From an uncultured Veillonella sp. (GTDB taxonomy: Bacteria > Bacillota > Negativicutes > Veillonellales > Veillonellaceae): a stretch of 22,515 bases of DNA. The position numbers and the translations under genes are program-made. Where the stretch lies: positions 1 through 22,515 of the forward strand of contig CAKPXR010000024.1 in assembly GCA_934202215.1 (NCBI GenBank), given 5' to 3'. Positions 17,162-22,515 of the stretch are shown here, piece after piece. Numbering within the stretch: position 1 is the stretch's first letter; each line of letters starts with the position of its first letter. The notes below the pieces were generated by a model. It ran no database searches and was not told the DNA's origin. It saw only the letters and a list, made by a program, of their open reading frames with translations.

Positions 17162-17206
17162 ATTAATTTACAAATAGAGGATTTTCTATTTGTATATCGA
17201 ATTAAT
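17162..17206 (+). repeat. Second inverted repeat directly upstream of dnaG
   Basis: ACAAATAGA (17170-17178) and TCTATTTGT (17185-17193) form a perfect 9-bp stem with a 6-base loop. ATTAATT (17162-17168) and AATTAAT (17200-17206) can extend it beyond an uneven internal loop. It ends about 12 bases before the dnaG SD (17218-17224), so it could affect translation initiation. The composition is very A+T-rich, so chance pairing of the outer part is likely. Confidence 0.4.
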
Positions 17207-17232
17207 ATATATAAGGGAAGGAGGCGCTGGCT

Positions 17233-19005
17233 ATGAGTCGATATTTTGAAAATGAATTGATTGAACAAATCAAAGATGCAAATGATATTGTATCTGTAAT
17301 ATCTGAGCATGTAGCCTTAAAGAAACGTGGCAAGAACTATTGGGGTTGTTGTCCATTTCATAATGAAAAGACGCCGTCCTTTAGTGTTGCCCCTGAAAAG
17401 GGCTTTTATTATTGTTTTGGTTGTCATGCATCGGGGAATGTTATTAAATTCCTTATGGAGTTAGAGCATTTAAGTTTTGTTGAGGTTTTAGAGCGACTTG
17501 CTAATCGTGCTAATATTCCATTGCCAGAGGCTAAACTTTCACCAGAACAACGAGCTCGAGATGAACGACGAAAAAAATTATATGAAGTATCAGAATTAGC
17601 GGCTACATTCTTTCATAATTGTCTTACTCAAACATCGATTGGTAAAGTAGGCCTTGATTATTTAAAAAAGAGAGGTCTTACAAAGGAAACCATTGAAAAA
17701 TTTAAGCTAGGATTTGCTCCAGATGGTTGGGATAAGTTGTATCGTGCCTTTCACGAACGTGGAATTGATGATTCTATTCTTTTGGAATTGAATCTTGTTC
17801 GTAAAAATCAAAAAGGCCAGTTTTATGATTTTTTTAGAAACCGTATTATGTTTCCTATTATGGATGGTAAAGGCCGTGTAGTTGCCTTTGGTGGTCGTGT
17901 CATGGATGACAGTACACCAAAATATTTAAATTCACCAGAATCAGCTATCTTTGAAAAAGGAAAATTATTATTTGCCTTTGATAAGGCTTATAAATCCATT
18001 CGCCAGGAGAGACAAGCTATCCTTGTTGAAGGGTATATGGACGTTATATCTGCCCATAATCATGGTGTTACTAATGTGGTAGCATCTTTGGGGACAGCTT
18101 ACACTCGAGATCATGGGCATATCTTAATGCGGCAGTCTGATGAAATTGTGTTGGCCTATGATATGGATGGAGCTGGTCGTCAAGCAGCTGCTAGGGCTAT
18201 TGAATTATTACAAAATACAGATTTCAAGGTGCGTGTTCTTGCTATGCCAGATGGTAAAGACCCAGATGATTATGTACGTAATCATGGGGGACAAGCATTT
18301 AAAGATTTAGTGGCTAAAGCAGTTAAGCCTCTTGATTATTTATTAAGTGAGTCCTTAATTAAACATGACACTAATGATACAGAAGGTAAGCAAGCTGTTT
18401 TGGCCGATGTATTTCCATATATTGCTAATATAGATAGTCAAACACAACGGGATGATGCTTTAAAGACATTAGCTTTACCGCTGTGGCTTGATAATAGTAG
18501 TATCTTTAGATATTTCAGAGACTATGTAAAAAAAGGTCAAATTGAATTAGTTGATACTTCATCTGCGCCGTTACCAACACAGGATTTACCTAAAGGGGAT
18601 GCAGAAAAATTACTGTCCTTAGCTTTTACAGATGGTGAAGTGTTACAAAATATGATGAGCTATTTACCATTAGAGGACTTTGAAAAAATTGAATATCGGG
18701 GTATAATAGAAAAGATATTCACCTTATTTAAACAAAAAGGTCGTCTAGATGATACGGACATTCAGTCTGTTTTGGAGCCATCTGAGTATGATATTTACTC
18801 CAGATTGGTTGTGATGAGTGACGAGGAATATAAGGTGCAAGTGCCTGGATTAATCCGTAAGATAAGAATCCATTCATTGCGTGAACAGTATAAAGCGCAT
18901 TCAATTATGGCGGATCAACTAAAACGGGCAGGAAATTCGACATTTATTAGCGAATTACATAAGTGTCAGGAAATACAAAACTTGATTAGAGAATGGTCTA
19001 AGTAA
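17233..19005 (+). CDS. dnaG: DNA primase DnaG
   Basis: Makes RNA primers for Okazaki fragments in the replisome. The 590-aa protein has an N-terminal CHC2 zinc-binding domain with Cys40, His43, Cys61 and Cys64. The catalytic core ends in a TOPRIM fold with EGYMD at 266-270, the DMD metal-binding motif at 310-312 and DPDD at 343-346. A C-terminal helical DnaB-binding region covers about 450-590. All catalytic acidic residues are present. The SD AAGGAGG (17218-17224) is strong. It is followed by rpoD after 25 bases, the classic dnaG-rpoD macromolecular-synthesis operon, without rpsU upstream. Confidence 0.98.
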   Translation: MSRYFENELIEQIKDANDIVSVISEHVALKKRGKNYWGCCPFHNEKTPSFSVAPEKGFYYCFGCHASGNVIKFLMELEHLSFVEVLERLANRANIPLPEAKLSPEQRARDERRKKLYEVSELAATFFHNCLTQTSIGKVGLDYLKKRGLTKETIEKFKLGFAPDGWDKLYRAFHERGIDDSILLELNLVRKNQKGQFYDFFRNRIMFPIMDGKGRVVAFGGRVMDDSTPKYLNSPESAIFEKGKLLFAFDKAYKSIRQERQAILVEGYMDVISAHNHGVTNVVASLGTAYTRDHGHILMRQSDEIVLAYDMDGAGRQAAARAIELLQNTDFKVRVLAMPDGKDPDDYVRNHGGQAFKDLVAKAVKPLDYLLSESLIKHDTNDTEGKQAVLADVFPYIANIDSQTQRDDALKTLALPLWLDNSSIFRYFRDYVKKGQIELVDTSSAPLPTQDLPKGDAEKLLSLAFTDGEVLQNMMSYLPLEDFEKIEYRGIIEKIFTLFKQKGRLDDTDIQSVLEPSEYDIYSRLVVMSDEEYKVQVPGLIRKIRIHSLREQYKAHSIMADQLKRAGNSTFISELHKCQEIQNLIREWSK

Positions 19006-19030
19006 TATATAATGTAAAAAGGAGAGCGCT

Positions 19031-20191
19031 GTGGCTAAGAAAGTACAAAAAAGTCAAATAGAGGAGATTGTTGAACAACTTCTTGAAAAAGGCCGAAAAA
19101 ACGGTGTGTTGACACAATCAGAGATTTCAGATGCTCTTCATGAGCAGACTGATCTTACTGCAGAACAATTAGATGATATTTATACTACATTTGGCAAGTT
19201 AAATATTGAGGTAGTAGCTGATATAGATAGTGAAGATAGTGATGATCATGCATTAGAGCCAGAAGAGGATGAAGAAGATTCTTCTAATGAGAAGAATATC
19301 TCTATTGATTTAAGTGTAGACTCTGGCGTTAATATTGATGATCCTGTTCGTATGTACCTCAAGGAAATTGGCCGTGTTCCGTTGCTTTCCGCTGATGAGG
19401 AAATTGTTTTAGCTAAGCAAATTGAAGCTGGCGCAGCAGAAGATGCTACCTATAAAGAAATACAACTTGCTAAAAAAGCTAAGAAGAAATTGGTAGATGC
19501 TAACTTGCGCTTAGTGGTAAGTATTGCAAAACGCTATGTAGGACGTGGAATGTTATTCTTGGATTTGATTCAAGAAGGTAACTTGGGCCTTATTAAAGCT
19601 GTAGATAAGTTTGACTATACAAAGGGATATAAATTCTCCACATATGCTACATGGTGGATTCGTCAAGCAATTACCCGCGCTATTGCGGACCAAGCTCGTA
19701 CGATTCGTATTCCAGTACACATGGTAGAAACAATTAATAAATTAATTCGTATTTCCCGACAATTGTTGCAAGATAAAGGTCGAGAACCATTACCAGAGGA
19801 AATCGCAGAAGGTATGGGGATTACGGTAGAACGCGTGCGTGAAATTCAAAAAATTGCACAAGAACCAGTATCCTTGGAAACTCCAATTGGTGAAGAGGAA
19901 GACTCTCACTTGGGGGACTTCATTGAAGACCAAGATGCTATTGCTCCAGATGATGCAGCTAGCTACATCTTATTACAAGAACAAATTGAAGATGTATTTA
20001 CATGCTTAACTGATCGTGAGCAACAAGTATTGATTTTGCGATTTGGTTTAAAAGATGGAAAACCTCGTACATTAGAAGAAGTTGGTCAACATTTTAATGT
20101 AACGCGTGAACGTATCCGTCAAATTGAAGGTAAAGCGCTTACTAAATTGCGTAATCGTGGTAAACGAGATAAAATTAAAGATTTCTTATAA
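19031..20191 (+). CDS. rpoD: Primary RNA polymerase sigma factor RpoD/SigA
   Basis: Housekeeping sigma-70. The 386-aa length is typical of Bacillota SigA. It starts at GTG 19031 with the SD AAGGAG (19018-19023). A region 1.1-like helical N-terminus (about 1-60) and an acidic linker (about 61-97) lead to region 1.2 ([21 protein letters not shown]). Region 2 includes the -10-reading [10 protein letters not shown] at 205-214. Region 3 follows, then region 4.2 with the helix-turn-helix [14 protein letters not shown] at 357-370, which reads the -35. Co-transcription with dnaG couples primase and sigma supply, and a clear terminator follows. Confidence 0.99.
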   Translation: MAKKVQKSQIEEIVEQLLEKGRKNGVLTQSEISDALHEQTDLTAEQLDDIYTTFGKLNIEVVADIDSEDSDDHALEPEEDEEDSSNEKNISIDLSVDSGVNIDDPVRMYLKEIGRVPLLSADEEIVLAKQIEAGAAEDATYKEIQLAKKAKKKLVDANLRLVVSIAKRYVGRGMLFLDLIQEGNLGLIKAVDKFDYTKGYKFSTYATWWIRQAITRAIADQARTIRIPVHMVETINKLIRISRQLLQDKGREPLPEEIAEGMGITVERVREIQKIAQEPVSLETPIGEEEDSHLGDFIEDQDAIAPDDAASYILLQEQIEDVFTCLTDREQQVLILRFGLKDGKPRTLEEVGQHFNVTRERIRQIEGKALTKLRNRGKRDKIKDFL

Positions 20192-20206
20192 GGGATTGAA
20201 TCTATT

Positions 20207-20250
20207 AAGGGTTGTAATACAGTGTTAGAGTACTGTATTGCAGCCCTTTT
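20207..20250 (+). terminator. Rho-independent terminator after rpoD
   Basis: AAGGGTTGTAATACAGT (20207-20223) pairs with ACTGTATTGCAGCCCTT (20232-20248) over 17 positions with two G-U pairs. The loop is 8 bases, and the 3' arm runs into TTTT (20247-20250). It closes the dnaG-rpoD unit. Confidence 0.88.
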
Positions 20251-20312
20251 ATGATATAATTATACATAGCAGTAAGATCGAGCATTAATTAAAGAGACCT
20301 AGCCTATTTATC

Positions 20313-20342
20313 TTGACTAATAGTTAGGCTATTCGGTATAAT
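20313..20342 (+). promoter_or_regulatory. Sigma-70 promoter of the tRNA gene
   Basis: TTGACT (20313-20318), an 18-base spacer and a perfect TATAAT (20337-20342). The predicted start is near 20349, about 15 bases before the mature tRNA 5' end. A 7-bp inverted repeat, TAGCCTA (20300-20306) and TAGGCTA (20325-20331), brackets the -35 element. Confidence 0.75.
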
Positions 20343-20364
20343 TAATAAGCTAGAAACTAACTGT

Positions 20365-20439
20365 GGGCCTATAGCTCAGGGGTAGAGCAACCGGCTCATA
20401 ACCGGTCGGTCCCTGGTTCGATCCCAGGTGGGCCCACCA
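20365..20439 (+). tRNA. tRNA with CAT anticodon (Met elongator or Ile2)
   Basis: A full cloverleaf of 75 nt with encoded CCA. Acceptor GGGCCTA pairs with TGGGCCC (one T-G pair), and the discriminator base is A. The D stem is GCTC/GAGC with a 7-base loop. The anticodon stem is ACCGG/CCGGT with loop CTCATAA (anticodon CAT). The variable loop is CGGTC. The T stem is CCTGG/CCAGG with loop TTCGATC. G1-C72 pairs fully, so it is not an initiator tRNA. Pairs C4-G69 and C5-G68 match determinants known for E. coli tRNA-Ile2, whose C34 becomes lysidine, so Ile2 is a real alternative to elongator Met. Confidence 0.95.
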
Positions 20440-20454
20440 ATTATGTTGATATCT

Positions 20455-20487
20455 ACCGTCCTTGAGATTTCAAGGACGGTTATTTTT
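20455..20487 (+). terminator. Rho-independent terminator after the tRNA
   Basis: ACCGTCCTTGA (20455-20465) and TCAAGGACGGT (20470-20480) form a perfect 11-bp stem with a GATT loop, followed by TATTTTTAT. It makes the tRNA a single-gene transcription unit. Confidence 0.9.
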
Positions 20488-20606
20488 ATATGTAATTTAT
20501 TTATAGATGCAACGGTCGTTACTAAGATAGAGGATTGTTTAATTACTGGTGTCTTTATTATTTAATTTATTGGTGTATTTAGAGATAAATAGTAAATAGA
20601 GGAATT

Positions 20607-21338
20607 ATGGAACCTAGACCTATGATGGATCGCTTAGAAGCGGTATTTTCAATAGTACCCAAGGCACGTGCAATAGCTGATATAGGTACTGATCATGGAT
20701 ATTTAGCAGTAGAACTTATCAACCGTAATCGTGCAGAATTTGTTATAGCCGGAGATGTACATAAGGGTCCTTTAGAGTCAGCAAAAGAATATGTTAAATC
20801 TTGTGGATTAAGCTCTAAAATAGATTGTCGTCTAGGCGATGGACTAAAGGTAACCGAATCCGGCGAATTAAATGGCGCTATTTGCTGTGGTATGGGTGGA
20901 TATCTTATGCGCGATATTGTAGATGCTGGCCCAGAGTCATTGGAGTTCTATGTATTACAACCACAGAATGGACAAAAAGAGTTGCGTCAATATATGGTAC
21001 AAAAGGGCTATACTATTGCTCTAGAAATCATAGTAGAAGATGCAGGAAAGCTATATACTGCATTTTTAGCTATTCGTAATGATCGGGTGGAAGCGTATAC
21101 AGGTATGACTGAATACGTGGATATTTATCAGTCTTTACCAGAGGATTCTTTGTTATGGTCTGTAGGTGCACTTTTAGAACAGGAACGACCATCTCTTTGG
21201 ACGAAATATATTGAGTACTTAATATATCAACGACAATGTGCGCTAGATGGTATGACTGAGCAATTGAGCCATACAGATAAATATAAGGATTTAGAGCATG
21301 AAGTTGAATTTCTTCGCAGTCTTTTAGGAAATAAATAG
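20607..21338 (+). CDS. trmK: tRNA (adenine(22)-N1)-methyltransferase TrmK
   Basis: SAM-dependent Rossmann-fold enzyme that forms m1A22 in tRNA; the family was characterised in B. subtilis (YqfN). The 243-aa protein has the SAM-binding motif ADIGTDHGYLAV at 24-35, the acidic motif around AGD (48-50), GDGL at 77-80, and CCGMGG at 93-98 in the place of the catalytic motif IV. A helical, charged C-terminal segment (about 180-243) matches the coiled-coil tail of TrmK. An AGAGG SD lies 4 bases before the ATG, rather close; the in-frame ATGs at 20622 and 20625 are less likely. The gene follows rpoD and a tRNA and precedes a Nif3-family gene, the usual sigA-trmK-yqfO order. Confidence 0.93.
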   Translation: MEPRPMMDRLEAVFSIVPKARAIADIGTDHGYLAVELINRNRAEFVIAGDVHKGPLESAKEYVKSCGLSSKIDCRLGDGLKVTESGELNGAICCGMGGYLMRDIVDAGPESLEFYVLQPQNGQKELRQYMVQKGYTIALEIIVEDAGKLYTAFLAIRNDRVEAYTGMTEYVDIYQSLPEDSLLWSVGALLEQERPSLWTKYIEYLIYQRQCALDGMTEQLSHTDKYKDLEHEVEFLRSLLGNK

Positions 21339-21353
21339 AAAGAAGTGAGTTTT

Positions 21354-22457
21354 ATGACAACAGTTCAAGAAGTTGTAAACTTAATAGAAGAATTAGCACC
21401 TTGTTCCTATGCTGAATCTTGGGATAATGTTGGCCTTATGGTAGGGAATCGGAATGCTATTGTTACAGGTGTGTTAACTACATTGGATGTAACAGAGGAA
21501 ACTATTTTATATGCCATTGAGCATGACTGTAATTTAATTATTAGTCATCATCCATTAATCTTTAAAGGATTAAAACAATTATCTTGTGATACGGCTCAGG
21601 GGCGAATGATTAACGCCTTGGTTCAAAATAATATTGCCGTATATAGTGCACATACAAATCTTGATATTGCACCAGGTGGATTAAATGATATGTTGGCAGA
21701 ACGATTAGGTCTTATAGATGTTAAGGGCTTTATTAAAACTGGTGAAGATGTGTTATATAAGTTAACTACATTTGTACCTGAAACTGCAGCTGATGCGGTT
21801 CGAATGGCAATGGGAAATGCTGGAGCAGGCCGCATTGGTAATTATGAATATTGTAGTTTTAGTGCTTATGGTGAAGGTCGTTTTATAGGAAATAATGACT
21901 CTCATCCTGTTGTTGGTGAACCAGGTTCTATGACGGTAGTACCAGAAGTACAAATCAATGCATTAGTAGATGGCACACATTTACAAGGCGTGATTGAAGC
22001 ACTGAAAGATGCACATCCTTACGAAGAAGCTGCCTATGAAGTGATATCGTTGGTTGAGCCAAAAGGCTCAACTCAATATTTAGGTCGTATTGGTCGGTTA
22101 CCCAATGCACTAAATTTAGATACATTCCGTGAATGGGTGCAGGAAGCATTACCGGAGGCTAATATTCGTTTTGCTGGGGTAGCTCCTAAAGAAATACAAT
22201 CCATAGCACTATGCTCTGGGGCCGGTGCTGAATTTATCAAGGATGCTGCTCGTTTTCATGTTGATGCATACATCACCGGAGATGTAAAGTATCATGATGC
22301 GCAAATGGCTAAAGAACTTGGATTGCTCGTGGTTGATGCTGGACATTTTGGTACAGAATCAATTGTTGCTAGCGGATTACGCGATTATTTACTTGGTAAG
22401 GGGTTATCTGCTCCTGTGAAAGCTTTTAATGAACAAAATGATTTCTTTTTCTTATAA
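21354..22457 (+). CDS. Nif3-like dinuclear metal centre hexameric protein (YqfO family)
   Basis: Nif3/GTP cyclohydrolase I type 2-like family, which forms toroidal hexamers with two metals per subunit; its biochemical role is unsettled. From ATG 21354 the protein is 367 aa, with Nif3 halves at about 1-125 and 250-367. A YqfO-type CutA/PII-like insertion lies between them (about 126-235, with HPYEEAAYEV at its end). Likely metal ligands are His65 and His66 (ISHHPLIFKG), His100 and Asp104 (AHTNLDIAPGG), and His331 and Glu335 (GHFGTES). A GTG at 21345 is in frame but lies within the SD GAAGTGAG, so ATG 21354 is preferred. The gap after trmK is 15 bases, so the two probably form an operon. Confidence 0.93.
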   Translation: MTTVQEVVNLIEELAPCSYAESWDNVGLMVGNRNAIVTGVLTTLDVTEETILYAIEHDCNLIISHHPLIFKGLKQLSCDTAQGRMINALVQNNIAVYSAHTNLDIAPGGLNDMLAERLGLIDVKGFIKTGEDVLYKLTTFVPETAADAVRMAMGNAGAGRIGNYEYCSFSAYGEGRFIGNNDSHPVVGEPGSMTVVPEVQINALVDGTHLQGVIEALKDAHPYEEAAYEVISLVEPKGSTQYLGRIGRLPNALNLDTFREWVQEALPEANIRFAGVAPKEIQSIALCSGAGAEFIKDAARFHVDAYITGDVKYHDAQMAKELGLLVVDAGHFGTESIVASGLRDYLLGKGLSAPVKAFNEQNDFFFL

Positions 22458-22515
22458 TGTTGTATTTTCTTGCAACAAGTAGGTTAGCTATGATAAACTG
22501 AATTGAAGCAAGTAT

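Noticed and set aside
18982..19013. A separate promoter for rpoD at the end of dnaG (TTGATT and TATATA/TATAAT)
   Set aside because: The spacing is 18-20 bases with weak hexamers, and the predicted start would fall in the rpoD SD.
22458..22515. A promoter or new RNA gene start at the window end (TTGCAA at 22470, TATGAT at 22489)
   Set aside because: Hexamer spacing is poor (13 bases) and the window ends before any product could be recognised.
1..22515. CRISPR array, insertion sequence, prophage, toxin-antitoxin or defence genes
   Set aside because: No regularly spaced repeats, transposase or integrase motifs, or compositional break were seen. Every substantial frame is a recognised core-gene family, apart from the orphan binding protein and the YgiQ-type gene, whose specific functions are unknown.

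Overview
The window is a compact block of bacterial housekeeping genes, all on the + strand, with A+T-rich DNA, strong Shine-Dalgarno (SD) sequences, short gaps and simple stem-loop terminators. Protein sequences and gene order point to a low-G+C Bacillota. The best guess is a Negativicute close to Veillonella: a RodZ-like gene and 6S RNA lie in Firmicute-type surroundings, and the cinA-recA-recX-rny and dnaG-rpoD-trmK-nif3 runs are typical of the phylum. The genus is an inference; no marker here proves it.

Region 1 (1-4643) covers protein synthesis and genome maintenance. It holds the 3' part of hisS, then aspS overlapping it by an ATGA junction. Next is a clear 6S RNA gene with its own promoter, then rarA behind a separate promoter. 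The aspS-6S RNA-rarA neighbourhood matches the one I know from Bacillus.

Region 2 (4661-16970) is a long co-directional run concerned with the chromosome, cell shape and nucleic acids. It contains ftsK/spoIIIE, a minimal rodZ, a YgiQ-type radical SAM gene, an orphan membrane-anchored substrate-binding protein, rimO, cinA, recA, recX and rny (RNase Y). rny has its own consensus promoter and a perfect 13-bp stem-loop after it. The pgsA gene often found before cinA in Bacillota is not here.

Region 3 (16971-20250) is a noncoding stretch with a remarkably long palindrome, followed by the macromolecular-synthesis pair dnaG (primase) and rpoD (sigma-70), closed by a terminator.

Region 4 (20251-22515) has a promoter-tRNA(CAT)-terminator unit, then trmK (tRNA adenine-22 methyltransferase) and a Nif3/YqfO-family gene. 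The last 58 bases hold no recognisable gene.

I see no mobile element, prophage, CRISPR array, defence island or other accessory system, and nothing that I can honestly call a new biological system. The observations most worth checking are the 75-nt palindrome before dnaG, the non-canonical start of rny, the orphan substrate-binding protein between two radical SAM genes, and the identity of the CAT tRNA.
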